Assembly: GCF_016405145.1 (NCBI RefSeq)
Contig: NZ_JAEKIA010000007.1
Coordinates: 83,499-147,498 of the forward strand
Direction: 5' to 3'
Length of the DNA stretch: 64,000 bases
Source of the DNA: Schaalia cardiffensis
Lineage (GTDB): Bacteria > Actinomycetota > Actinomycetes > Actinomycetales > Actinomycetaceae
Below the pieces are notes generated by a model. It made no database searches. It worked only from the letters and a program-made list of their open reading frames with translations, and was not told the origin of the DNA. The stretch's first letter is position 1, and each line of letters starts with the position of its first letter. Positions 44,927 to 53,806 of this stretch are shown here, piece after piece. The translations under genes and the position numbers were made by a program.

Positions 44927-45902
44927 ACAGATCCTTTCTTGCAGGTCCCTTTCTTGCGGGTCCCAGGTCTCCGGCGGCCCCGCATCCGCATTCTGGCCGG
45001 GGCCAGACGTATTCGACGCTTTTCGAGCCATCATTGAAGACTCGGACAATGGTGCCCGCGCGGGACTCATAGGGGTCGAGCCAGGAAATTTCGGGGAAGA
45101 TTCGCTTGAGCTTGCCGCGCTTGTAGCCGATCGCTGCCAGGGCATCGAGCCCGAGAAGGGTTGCCACTTCGAGGGCATGGCGCGGCATTCTCGGCGAGCG
45201 TGCAGCCGCTGTGGGCATCGGCTCTTCAATTCGTGGAGCGCAGAGGAGATCAGCCGAGCAGAAGGGATCCTTCTCCTCGCGCTCAATCGACACGCAGCCC
45301 GCGCATGCGGAGTATCCCGGAAGGACCAGGGGCCCGACCTCGTAGCCCTCTTCGAGGCGGGTGAGTAGGAGATGAGGGATGTCCTCAATGAGGAGCGTGC
45401 GCGTCTTTTCGGGCTCATGGCCGCGTTCGGCGTTCACGAGGACACAATCAGGAATGGGGACTTTCTCAAGGAGTACTGGCGCGCCGATGCGCCCAAAGCG
45501 CCTGGCGAGTGCGCTGCTTAGGGGAGCTGCGAGCCATTCATCTCCGAGTTCTTCAGCCAGGGGTTTCGAGGTCGTCTGCCCAGCGATCTCAAGACAGATC
45601 TCAAAATGCGCGGCGCAGGCCTCCACGATGCGCAGTGCGAGAACACTGGGCTGTACGAGGCGAATCCCGAGGCGGGGGAGCGGGGCTGCGAGCAGTCCGG
45701 CGGCGAGCAGACGCGTTCGCACCCGGCCGGGCAGGAAGGGAAGTCCGTGGCCGCGGCCTTCACTTCTTCGCCCCAGCTCATCAAGTCCGAGGGCGTCGAG
45801 CTCCTCGAGTCCTGTGAATCCGAGGCTGCGGCCCGGGTCTGTGCCGATCTGACGGGCGCCGGGGCCTCGTCGAAGAACCGTGGGGGTGGTGCTCAGCCTC
45901 AT
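44925..45902 (-). CDS. cyclodehydratase-like (ThiF-related) protein, Rv3196 position
   Basis: 325 residues. The segment EVGPLVLPGYSACAGCVSIEREEKDP resembles the substrate-binding/ThiF-like cyclodehydratase partners of thiazole/oxazole peptide enzymes (pattern VGPxVxPGxxxCxxCxxxxRxxRDP). A second Cys cluster, PRPECGCG, is near the C-terminus, and both may bind zinc. There is no YcaO gene or precursor peptide nearby. The gene is conserved beside uvrD2 and the DUF2342 protease in actinobacteria. Its role is unknown. Start ATG 45902 with GAGGAGG. Confidence 0.6.
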   Translation of the reverse strand: MRLSTTPTVLRRGPGARQIGTDPGRSLGFTGLEELDALGLDELGRRSEGRGHGLPFLPGRVRTRLLAAGLLAAPLPRLGIRLVQPSVLALRIVEACAAHFEICLEIAGQTTSKPLAEELGDEWLAAPLSSALARRFGRIGAPVLLEKVPIPDCVLVNAERGHEPEKTRTLLIEDIPHLLLTRLEEGYEVGPLVLPGYSACAGCVSIEREEKDPFCSADLLCAPRIEEPMPTAAARSPRMPRHALEVATLLGLDALAAIGYKRGKLKRIFPEISWLDPYESRAGTIVRVFNDGSKSVEYVWPRPECGCGAAGDLGPARKGPARKDL

Positions 45903-46111
45903 GCGTGCCTCCTCATACGCCGAGCCCCTTCGGCTCGAGTTGATGTCTTCTCCTCGACGAGTATCGGCGGTGAAGAGGGCGCGTGGCGGCTATCCACAGC
46001 TTGAGCACAGCCGGATCAGATCACCCGGCCACGATCCGCGCTCCCAGGCTGCTCGGCGCAGATCCTGCAGCATTCTCCTTTCAAGGAACCCCTTCTGTCG
46101 GGGCATCTCTC
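45903..46111. other. intergenic region without recognised genes
   Basis: 209 bp between two minus-strand genes. It contains TATCCACAG (45991-45999) but no convincing promoter, RNA or ORF. The promoter of the cyclodehydratase-like gene must lie here. Confidence 0.4.
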
Positions 46112-47656
46112 TTAGTGCTCCTGGGGCGTGTCATCGCTTTGGGCAGAATCAGCGTCATCTTCTATACCCTCTTGTTGAGCCTCGTCCTCTGTGGGCTGGG
46201 CACAAGGATCTTCGAGGGAAGCCAAGCCCGCTTTCGCCAGAGTCTCTGCTTCCGGATCCACCTCAGGGGTGAGGCCCTCAGCCCAGCCCATTGTGCCGGC
46301 CAGGAGCGCATCGAGGGCGGCGTCGATATCAGCATCCTGCTCCAAGGCGGCCCTGCGGATCGTGAGGAAAGTGTCGGGAGAATCGAGTTCTGCAGCGCTC
46401 GGCACCATATCCGGGTGCGACCAGAGAGCATCGCGAGCTTCGGTTCCCTGTTCGGCCTCGACGAGGGTGAAAATCTTCGCAGCATCGCGGGCGCGGCGCG
46501 GACGCATCTTCAAACCGATGAGGGTACCGAGGACCTGCTCGGCGGGCCCGCCTGAGGCGCGGTGCCGACGCATCATTTCGCGGAGTTGATCCGCGTGCGG
46601 CAGATAGGGCGCGATCGCCTGGGCGGTGACGACCTCGACCCACCCCTCGATCAGCGCGAGGATCGTTTCGAGGCGCTCAAGGGCACGCTTCTGCTCGGCG
46701 GAGATGCTCAACTCGAAGACGCCGCCAGAGAGGGCCTGGTCGATGGATGAAGGATCGGAGAGGTCGACAAGACTCGCCGCATCCGTGATCGCGGTCATGT
46801 CGACCTCGATGTTCGCCGAGTAGCGCTCGACCGCGCGGATCAGGTCGCCCTCGAGCCAGGGGACGGAGGCGAAGAGGCGCCGATGCGCGCATTCACGGAC
46901 GGCAACGAACTGGAGGACCTCATCGAAGGGAATGTCGAGCCCATCGCCGAAAGCCTCGATATTCGACACGACGAGCCCCGTTGTCGGCCCCTTCGCGAGG
47001 GGAATGCCCACATCCGTCGACCCCAGGGCTTCGGAGGCGAGGGCGGTCAGTGCGCGCCCAATCTGAGCGGCGAACATCATGGCTGAAAGCTTGGGCATCA
47101 TGGAGCGCGTCTGGTCGATCATCTGCGCGAATCCGGACGGCAGATCCTCCTCGCCGATGGCTTCGGAGGGGAACTGCGAGCCGAGGGCTTCGCCGAGGGC
47201 GCGCGAAACATTCGCGGCGACCGGTTCGCAGATGCGTTTCCACGTGTCGAGGGTCGCGTCGACCCATTCACTTCGCGTCCACACCTTGCGTTCAACACTC
47301 CCGGGAGTGAAATCACTCGTCGTGTCGAGCCACAGGTCAGCGACCGTCATTGCGGTGCGCGCCCGATCCGCTTGCGCGGCGCTTGGGGCCGGATCTCCCT
47401 TGGTGTAGATCTGCTGGTGCGCAGAATCAGTGACGAGCCTCCAATTGACGGGGCCTGTCGTTGAGTCCATGAGGAATTGGAACTGGTTGGCAGCGGCCTT
47501 CATCGCCGCCGGATCGGAAAAGCCTTCCGGCAGTTGTGACAGGTCGAAGCCTTGAGCGCGCATCGCGCGGCTCGCCTCTTCGGCTGCTTCGTCTCCGAGG
47601 AGTTTGCGCAGGAAGTCATCGAAGGGGCTGGGGCCGGGGGTCTCGTCCTCGTTCAT
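46112..47656 (-). CDS. DUF2342 zincin-like metalloprotease
   Basis: 514 residues, the actinobacterial DUF2342 (zinicin-like) family, M. tuberculosis Rv3195 position. The putative active-site helix is VAVRECAHRRLF with a downstream Glu in RYSANIEVD. The first 100 residues and the acidic C-terminus (DEAQQEGIEDDADSAQSDD) are low-complexity. No signal peptide, so it is cytoplasmic. TAGCGT 6 nt before the ATG matches the nudC promoter arrangement. Substrate unknown. Confidence 0.8.
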   Translation of the reverse strand: MNEDETPGPSPFDDFLRKLLGDEAAEEASRAMRAQGFDLSQLPEGFSDPAAMKAAANQFQFLMDSTTGPVNWRLVTDSAHQQIYTKGDPAPSAAQADRARTAMTVADLWLDTTSDFTPGSVERKVWTRSEWVDATLDTWKRICEPVAANVSRALGEALGSQFPSEAIGEEDLPSGFAQMIDQTRSMMPKLSAMMFAAQIGRALTALASEALGSTDVGIPLAKGPTTGLVVSNIEAFGDGLDIPFDEVLQFVAVRECAHRRLFASVPWLEGDLIRAVERYSANIEVDMTAITDAASLVDLSDPSSIDQALSGGVFELSISAEQKRALERLETILALIEGWVEVVTAQAIAPYLPHADQLREMMRRHRASGGPAEQVLGTLIGLKMRPRRARDAAKIFTLVEAEQGTEARDALWSHPDMVPSAAELDSPDTFLTIRRAALEQDADIDAALDALLAGTMGWAEGLTPEVDPEAETLAKAGLASLEDPCAQPTEDEAQQEGIEDDADSAQSDDTPQEH

Positions 47657-47765
47657 GCTTCCACGCTACTCGCTCAATGCGCATGCGGGCTGGATGATTC
47701 GTGGATGTGCGCTCTGAGCAAAAGTTCATTGCGCGGATTCGAGTGTTGCGCGCGAGAATGGGCCA

Positions 47766-48968
47766 GTGAGTGAACAGCCGTCGCCCCTGACACCCTCGAC
47801 CCGGGAGCCTTCAACCTGGCTTTCTCGCTGGGACACTGCCAAGCCCTTGCAGATCCGGGTCCGGACTCTCCTTTCATGGGTGGTTGCGCTCGTGCTCGGC
47901 GCCGTCTTGTTCATTGTTCCCATGCCTTATGTCGTTGAGTCTCCGGGGCCGACTTTCGATGTGGGCGGCTCGTACAGGGGAAAGGAAATGCTCTCCGTTT
48001 CCGGTGTTGACCCTTCAAACGGCGGAGCACTCCACGTCGATGCCGCCCATGAGAAGGGCGATGGCAATGGGGAACTGAGGATGGTGACCGTCTCTGAGCA
48101 GGGCGGCCCCGGTAGGCGTTTGAACCTCGTGCAGCTCATCAATGCGAGTTTGTCCGAGACTTCGCAGCTCACTCCTTATTCCACGGCCTATCCGGATGGG
48201 GTGACGATGGATCAGGTCGATGCCGCACAGTCGTGGATGATGAAGTCTTCCCAGTCCAGTGCCGATGTTGCTGCTTTGGAAGCGCTCGGGTGGACGGTGC
48301 CCGCGACTACGACGATCCGCGGAGCCGCCGAGGGCAGCGACGCTGCCGAAAAAGTGCGCGATGGTGATGTTCTCCTGTCCATTACCGACGAGGCCGGGGT
48401 TGTTCATCCTGCGGATAGTGCCTCAATGGTGTTCCGCCTGGTGAAGCAGACTCCCGCCGGATCCGTTCTCGTTTTGCGCGTCATGCGCGATGGTGAACAA
48501 GTCGAGCTCGAAGTCGAGACGATCCCGGATGAGTCTCATCCTCAGGGCTCTCGCCTCGGCATCTATTTGGATGTGGCGCCCCGATTCCCCCTGGATGTTC
48601 AGGTGAATCTCGAATCGGTGGGCGGTCCCTCTGCGGGGCTCGTCTTCTCACTCGCGATTATCGACAAGCTCACGCCCGGGGATTTGACCGGGGGCCATGT
48701 CATCGCGGCGACGGGAACGATGTCCTATGACGGCGAGGTCGGGCCGATCGGCGGGATCGTCCAGAAGATGCACGGCGCGAAGCGCGATGGCGGCGAGTGG
48801 TTTCTCGCGCCCGCTCTAAACTGCGATGAGGTCGTGGGGAATGTCCCCGAAGGTTTGAGCGTCGTCGCCGTCACCACCTTGGGTGAGGCGCGCGAGGCCG
48901 TTGAGGCAATCGCAGCTGGTCAGACCGGAAAGCTTACGAGCTGCGAGAGCGTCGCGGGCGCTTCTTGA
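47766..48968 (+). CDS. membrane-anchored PDZ/Lon-type serine protease (YlbL-like)
   Basis: 400 residues: cytoplasmic N-terminus, one membrane helix (LLSWVVALVLGAVLFIVPMP, about 35-55), a degenerate PDZ domain (about 190-255: KVRDGDVLLSITD) and a C-terminal Lon protease domain with catalytic Ser in VGGPSAGLVFS and Lys in GGIVQKMHGAKRDG. Such proteins degrade substrates outside the membrane. Start GTG 47766 lies just after a GAGAAT box, consistent with a leaderless mRNA. M. tuberculosis counterpart Rv3194c. Confidence 0.88.
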   Translation: MSEQPSPLTPSTREPSTWLSRWDTAKPLQIRVRTLLSWVVALVLGAVLFIVPMPYVVESPGPTFDVGGSYRGKEMLSVSGVDPSNGGALHVDAAHEKGDGNGELRMVTVSEQGGPGRRLNLVQLINASLSETSQLTPYSTAYPDGVTMDQVDAAQSWMMKSSQSSADVAALEALGWTVPATTTIRGAAEGSDAAEKVRDGDVLLSITDEAGVVHPADSASMVFRLVKQTPAGSVLVLRVMRDGEQVELEVETIPDESHPQGSRLGIYLDVAPRFPLDVQVNLESVGGPSAGLVFSLAIIDKLTPGDLTGGHVIAATGTMSYDGEVGPIGGIVQKMHGAKRDGGEWFLAPALNCDEVVGNVPEGLSVVAVTTLGEAREAVEAIAAGQTGKLTSCESVAGAS

Positions 48969-48998
48969 GCACTCGCCCGGGAATACTCGCTCCCGCGC

Positions 48999-49637
48999 TC
49001 ACTCGCTCCTGGGCTCGTCGGGAGTGCCCTCCGTCTCGACAGTTCCTTCAGTATCGAGGGAGAGCAGCAAGGCCTCCACGAGGTTCGGCACAAGATTCGA
49101 GCCTTGCCCGACTTTGTCATCCGAATCGAAGGTTTTCGTGCGCAGCGCACACCAGGACTCGCCGCTGCGCAGCGCTCCGACGGCGAGGCGCACATCCGTC
49201 CTCGACGGGTGATTCGAAATGAACTTCAGCGCCTCCTCCGGATCTTCGGGGGCCTGCTCTTCGACCTCGGGCGGCACAACGAGGCGTTCCACCGTCAAAG
49301 CCGCGCCCTGGACCTGGGGCGGCCAAGCGAGGCGGGCGAGCATCTCCTCAAGTTCGTCCTCGGCGAGGTCCTCTTGCACGATCGCGGACAGGTGCTCCTC
49401 GGAACCATCCCACCCCTTGCGCACTTGCGCGGCGATGTCAGCGGGAAGGCCGGGCTGATCCAAGAGGGTGCGCGTCGCAACGAGGGCGTACAGGGAGGGC
49501 GCGTGGTCCCAGCCGAGCCGAGCCGCCGTCTTCTCAATATCAACCACCACATTCGCGAGGGCGATCTGGCGCGAGCTCGGCAGTGGGGAATCGCATGAGG
49601 AGTCGAGCGGGGAATCGGAGGAGTTCTCAATCGTCAT
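48999..49637 (-). CDS. PPA1309-family protein
   Basis: 212 residues of the actinobacterial PPA1309 family (hypothetical), with ANVVVDIEKTAARLGWDHAPSLYALV and LTVERLVVPPEVE segments. Helical, acidic and cytoplasmic. It lies between the YlbL-like protease and UPF0182, as in related genomes, but on the opposite strand to both. Function unknown. Confidence 0.75.
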   Translation of the reverse strand: MTIENSSDSPLDSSCDSPLPSSRQIALANVVVDIEKTAARLGWDHAPSLYALVATRTLLDQPGLPADIAAQVRKGWDGSEEHLSAIVQEDLAEDELEEMLARLAWPPQVQGAALTVERLVVPPEVEEQAPEDPEEALKFISNHPSRTDVRLAVGALRSGESWCALRTKTFDSDDKVGQGSNLVPNLVEALLLSLDTEGTVETEGTPDEPRSE

Positions 49638-49678
49638 GGGCCAATCGTCTCACGACGGGCGCTGGGCCAAGCGATCGG

Positions 49679-49684
49679 TAGGAT
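49679..49684 (+). promoter_or_regulatory. -10 box of the UPF0182 gene
   Basis: TAGGAT overlaps an in-frame ATG at 49683, which therefore cannot be the start. Transcription about 7 nt downstream leaves a roughly 28-nt leader containing GAGGAG before GTG 49719. Confidence 0.45.
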
Positions 49685-49718
49685 GGCTTCATCATCGTCG
49701 ACGCTGAGGAGCGACCTC

Positions 49719-52700
49719 GTGAGTGAATTCTCGATGCCCCGATTCGAGCCGGAAGAGCCGAGGCGATTCGAACCGCCGAAACCTCCGCGCCCACCTCGCT
49801 TCCCAAGGCGCCCTTCCGGGGGCGGCGAAGGACAGGGGAAGACCGAGCATCGAGGTTTTGGACCCGGTTCCATCACCATCGCGATCCTCATCGCGATCAG
49901 CCTTGTCGTCTATGCAGCCTCAAGCATTTGGACTGAGATTCTCTGGTTCCGGCAGATGCAGTCGACTCGCGTCCTGCTGACTCAGTGGTTCGCGCATGCG
50001 GGACTCTTCCTCATTGGCTTGGTGCTCGTCGCCGCCATGCTCATCCTCACTGTGAAGTACGCATATAAGCACCGCGCCGCCTCGACTCGAGGAGAAGCCT
50101 CCGCGAGCCTACGCGAATACCAGCGGGCCTTTGAACCGGTGCGTCGAGTGGGCTTTTGGGGTGCGGCCCTCTTCTTCGGCTTCACGAATGGTGCGAATCT
50201 GGCGACGGAGTGGCAGACGGTGCTCCAGTTCGTAAACCGCACCTCCTTCGGTAAGACGGACCCGCAGTTCGGTCTCGACATTTCCTTCTTCGTCTTCACC
50301 TTGCCGCTCCTGCAGCTGCTCGTCTCTTTCCTCCTGAAGATCACGGTCCTGTGCCTGATCGCCTCCCTGGTCGTCTCGTACCTGTACGGCACGATCCGCA
50401 TGACGCCGCGTCCCCACGCGTCGAAGCCCGCGCGCCTTCAGGCGGGCCTCCTCACAGCTTTCGCCTCCCTGCTCATTGGCGCGAGGTATTGGCTGGGCCG
50501 ATACGCGCTCCTCACACAGCGCGGCTCTTCAATTGACGGCGCTCTCTACTCCGACATCAAGGCGACTCTTCCTGCGCATTCGATCCTCGCCGTCATCTCG
50601 GTCCTCGTCGCGGTCCTTTTCGTCGTCGCGGCATTCAAGGGAACATGGCGCCTGCCCGTCATCGGTGTTTCCGTCACGATCGTGTCCGCCCTCGTCATTG
50701 GTGGAATGTACCCGGCGCTCATCCAGCAGTTCCGCGTCACCCCGAATGAGCGGGCCCTTGAATCGGAGTACATCCAGCACAATATCGACGCGACCCTGGA
50801 GGCTTATGGTCTCGCGGATTTGGAGTACACGAACTACGACGCAGCGACCACGGCTCAGCCGGGCCAGTTGCGCGAGGATTCAGAGTCGACCTCGCAGATC
50901 CGCCTCCTCGACCCGCAGGTCATCACGAGGACTGTTCAGCAGCTCCAACAGTCGCGCCCCTACTACGGTTTCGATTCTGGGATGAAGGTCGACCGTTACA
51001 CGATCGGCGATGAGCGGCGCGACACCGTGATCGCGGTCCGTGAGATCAACCTTGCCGGATTGTCGGCCGAACAGCGGACCTGGGTGAATATGCACACGGT
51101 GTACACCCATGGTTACGGCGTTGTCGCCGCTTATGGCAACACGCTGACCCGTGACGGCTTGCCCTCGTATTGGGAGCAGTCGGTCCCCTCGGTCGGGGAG
51201 ATGGGTGATTACGAGGAGCGTGTCTACTTCTCGCCGGATGCTCCCACTTATTCGATTGTGGGTGCGCCCGAGGGCAGTGAGCCGCAAGAACTCGACTACC
51301 CGGATGACAATGCGAACGGTGGCCAGGTTGCGACGACCTTCACCGGCGATGGCGGTCCGAGTGTGGGTAATGTGTGGAACAAGCTCTTGTACTCGATCAA
51401 GTTCGGCTCGACGGATATCTTCTTCTCTTCGCAGACGAACTCGGCCTCGCAGATCCTCTACAACCGTGATCCGCTGGACCGTGTCGCGAAGGTTGCGCCG
51501 TTCCTCACTCTTGAGCAGGAGGCCTACCCGGCGGTTGTGGATATGGATGATGATCCTGCGACGCCGAAGCGTCTCGTGTGGATTGTCGATGCCTACACGA
51601 CGACGGATAACTACCCGTATTCGCAGCATGAGTCGCTCTCGGAGACGACCGTTGATTCACAATCTTCCGAGGTCGGGGAGTATGTGCGCAGCGAGTCCGT
51701 CAACTACATCCGTAACTCGGTGAAGGCCGTTGTTGACGCCTACGACGGTTCGGTCCACCTCTTCCAGTGGGATCAGGAGGACCCGATCCTTCAAACGTGG
51801 ATGAAGATCTACCCCGAGCGGGTTGAACCGTTGAGCCAGATTTCCGGTGATCTCATGAGCCACATGCGTTACCCGGAGGATCTGTTCAAAGTGCAGCGCG
51901 AACTTCTCACCAGCTACCACGTGAAGAATGCGTCTGACTTCTACGCCGGTGGTGACCGTTGGCGACTGGCGGAAGAGACTTCCACGGTGGTGACGCCCTC
52001 TCCTGAGCTTAAGGGGACGGGAGCGCCCGCTTCTGCGCAGCCCCCGTACTACTTGACGATGCAGATGCCGACTCAGGAGACGGCGGAGTTCTCTTTGACC
52101 TCCGTGTTCGTGCCGGGCGGAGAGTCGAAGAGGGAAGCCATGGCGGGCTTCTTGGCGGTCGATTCGGAGACGGGCAATGAGGCCGGCAAGATCCGTGAGG
52201 GTTATGGAAAGCTCCGCCTTTTGGCCTTGCCGTCTTCGACCACGGTTCCTGGGCCTGGCCAGGTTCAGAACGCTTATGACTCGAATGAGACGATCGCCCG
52301 GCAGCTGAACCTGTTGAATCAGGCGGATTCGCAGGTCATTCGAGGTAATCTTTTGACCTTGCCCGTTGGTGGTGGTCTTCTTTACGTTCAGCCCGTTTAC
52401 GTTCAGGGCACGGGCTCTGCTTCCTACCCGGTGTTGCGTTCTGTCCTGACGGCTTTCGGCAATCAGGTCGGTTTCGCTCCGACTCTGGAAGAGTCTTTGG
52501 ATCAGACTTTCGGTGGCGATTCGCAGGCGACTGTGGCGGGAAGCGATGCCGCTTCCGGTGCTGAAGGTGCCAACGGGGGCGAGGGAGCCGAGGGCGGGGC
52601 CGCTGCTCCGTTGAGCGCGCAAGAAAAGCTCAGCCAGGCCTTGGCGAATGCTTCCGCAGCGATGCAGGCCGGGAAGAGTGCTCTAGCGAGTGGTGACTGG

Positions 52701-52892
52701 GCCGCTTATGGGGAGTCCCAGAAGGCGCTTGATGCGGCGCTGGAGGCGGCGCTCGCCGCTGAGGAAGAACGCTCCGGAGGCGCGGCTTCTTCTCCGGCAG
52801 GAAGTGGGACTTCTGGTGCGGGTTCTCCCGCAGGAAACGGAGCTTCCGGTTCAGGAAGTGGGACTCCTGGAACGGCAGCGCCTGCGTCCTGA
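49719..52892 (+). CDS. UPF0182 large integral membrane protein
   Basis: 1057 residues. A Pro/Arg-rich N-terminus (PPKPPRPPRFPRRP), seven or so membrane helices within the first 340 residues, then a large extracytoplasmic part with YYGFDSGMKVDRYTIG, VYTHGYGVVAAYGN and DRVAKVAPFLTLEQEAYPAVV typical of the family (M. tuberculosis Rv3193c). The last 100 residues are Ala/Gly/Ser-rich. GTG 49719 is used because GAGGAG lies 7 nt upstream and the promoter -10 overlaps the earlier ATG. Function unknown. Confidence 0.85.
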   Translation: MSEFSMPRFEPEEPRRFEPPKPPRPPRFPRRPSGGGEGQGKTEHRGFGPGSITIAILIAISLVVYAASSIWTEILWFRQMQSTRVLLTQWFAHAGLFLIGLVLVAAMLILTVKYAYKHRAASTRGEASASLREYQRAFEPVRRVGFWGAALFFGFTNGANLATEWQTVLQFVNRTSFGKTDPQFGLDISFFVFTLPLLQLLVSFLLKITVLCLIASLVVSYLYGTIRMTPRPHASKPARLQAGLLTAFASLLIGARYWLGRYALLTQRGSSIDGALYSDIKATLPAHSILAVISVLVAVLFVVAAFKGTWRLPVIGVSVTIVSALVIGGMYPALIQQFRVTPNERALESEYIQHNIDATLEAYGLADLEYTNYDAATTAQPGQLREDSESTSQIRLLDPQVITRTVQQLQQSRPYYGFDSGMKVDRYTIGDERRDTVIAVREINLAGLSAEQRTWVNMHTVYTHGYGVVAAYGNTLTRDGLPSYWEQSVPSVGEMGDYEERVYFSPDAPTYSIVGAPEGSEPQELDYPDDNANGGQVATTFTGDGGPSVGNVWNKLLYSIKFGSTDIFFSSQTNSASQILYNRDPLDRVAKVAPFLTLEQEAYPAVVDMDDDPATPKRLVWIVDAYTTTDNYPYSQHESLSETTVDSQSSEVGEYVRSESVNYIRNSVKAVVDAYDGSVHLFQWDQEDPILQTWMKIYPERVEPLSQISGDLMSHMRYPEDLFKVQRELLTSYHVKNASDFYAGGDRWRLAEETSTVVTPSPELKGTGAPASAQPPYYLTMQMPTQETAEFSLTSVFVPGGESKREAMAGFLAVDSETGNEAGKIREGYGKLRLLALPSSTTVPGPGQVQNAYDSNETIARQLNLLNQADSQVIRGNLLTLPVGGGLLYVQPVYVQGTGSASYPVLRSVLTAFGNQVGFAPTLEESLDQTFGGDSQATVAGSDAASGAEGANGGEGAEGGAAAPLSAQEKLSQALANASAAMQAGKSALASGDWAAYGESQKALDAALEAALAAEEERSGGAASSPAGSGTSGAGSPAGNGASGSGSGTPGTAAPAS

Positions 52893-52996
52893 GGTTCGGC
52901 GGTGGAGCGGCAATGCTGCGTCCTGAAGTCTGCGGACTGTGAGCCCGCAGAGAGAGGGAGCCTGCTTTCCGGAGACCCTGCCTGAAAGGTGAAGCC

Positions 52997-53035
52997 CGGC
53001 CCCGCATCGACATCGTTTCGGTGCGGGGCCGTTCC
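52997..53035 (+). terminator. UPF0182 terminator
   Basis: CGGCCCCGCA (52997-53006) pairs with TGCGGGGCCG (53022-53031), 10 bp, followed by TTCC. Confidence 0.65.
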
Positions 53036-53261
53036 TTGCCATCGCGAGTCGGGGGGCGCCTGCCTGCGAGCTTGAGATGCCTGCCTGCGAGCCCGGGGAC
53101 GGGTCCTTGGGAGCCTAGCCCGGCTGCCTGTGAGCGCAGCTTCCTGAGAACCTGGAATCCAGCCCTTGTCTCGCTCGTCCCTTCCCTTTCCCGTTCCTTC
53201 CTATTCCCACTTCGCGGGCAGAATCTGAGGCCTCACCATGACCAAGGTCACCGCTGTCAGT

Positions 53262-53290
53262 TTGAAGCTGACGAAGCGGAGGACTACAGT
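53262..53290 (+). promoter_or_regulatory. promoter of the initiator tRNA gene
   Basis: TTGAAG (53262-53267), 17 nt, TACAGT (53285-53290), with the mature tRNA 5' end 13 nt further on. Confidence 0.55.
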
Positions 53291-53302
53291 AGTAGTCACC
53301 GA

Positions 53303-53376
53303 CGCGGGGTGGAGCAGTTCGGTAGCTCGCCGGGCTCATAACCCGGAGGTCGCAGGTTCAAATCCTGTCCCCGCTA
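53303..53376 (+). tRNA. initiator tRNA-fMet (CAT)
   Basis: 74 nt without encoded CCA. Acceptor CGCGGGG/CCCCGCT has an unpaired C1:U72, and the anticodon stem has three consecutive G:C pairs (GGG CTCATAA CCC), both marks of an initiator tRNA. Anticodon CAT at 53337-53339. The sequence is almost that of mycobacterial initiator tRNA. Confidence 0.95.
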
Positions 53377-53382
53377 CTGAAG

Positions 53383-53424
53383 AACCCGGTATCTCACTGA
53401 GAAATCAATGAGATGTCGGGTTTT
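53383..53424 (+). terminator. tRNA-fMet terminator
   Basis: An imperfect stem of AACCCG..ATCTCA with TGAGAT..CGGGTT and a TTTT tail. It ends 48 nt after the tRNA. Confidence 0.7.
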
Positions 53425-53535
53425 ACCTTGCCTCGACGCTGCTGCGCACTCCTGGGGCACAGGACAAAACGTGTTGGTTTGCCCCCGGACTTTTCGGCTT
53501 TATGCTGCCCGCAAGTCGGTGTTGAAGTTGGCTGG

Positions 53536-53741
53536 ATGAGCGTGTGGGGTGTGAATACCCCGAAGTGCCCTGTGTATGGGGCGAGTGATGACTCGGTATG
53601 CACGTTCGACTTTCGGCGCGCAACGGTGGCGGTGTTCGACGTGCAATGTCAGCCAGTTCGGCCGGATTGTTTCGTCGGTTCAGCAGTGCGAAAAGTTTGT
53701 GTCGTGGCTGCCGAGTACTCGCCGACGCGAGAGAGGCCTTG
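53536..53741 (+). pseudogene. frameshifted N-terminal remnant of an IS transposase
   Basis: One frame encodes VNTPKCPVYGAS and the next frame MTRYARSTFGAQRWRCSTC, followed by CEKFVSWLPSTRRR. Together they match the zinc-ribbon start of IS1249-like actinobacterial transposases (CPxCG...GxxRWRCxxC...LxxFLxWLLS), with the second Cys of the first knuckle changed to Tyr and a frame change near 53585. No catalytic domain or terminal repeats are seen. It is a decayed fragment downstream of the tRNA. Confidence 0.5.
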
Positions 53742-53806
53742 AAAATGCGATGCGGTGAGCGTGCTTTTTGGCTGTTGATGGTGTGGGTATGTGTCTGGTG
53801 GTGTGG

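Larger units (their letters stand above)
52893..53302. other. 410-bp intergenic region before tRNA-fMet
   Basis: It holds the UPF0182 terminator and the tRNA promoter (listed separately) and G/C-rich imperfect repeats of CTGCCTGCGAG type near 53058-53094. No gene is recognised. Confidence 0.5.

Noticed and set aside
49683..49718. ATG 49683 as start of the UPF0182 protein
   Set aside because: It overlaps the TAGGAT promoter box and lacks a ribosome site, whereas GTG 49719 has GAGGAG upstream.
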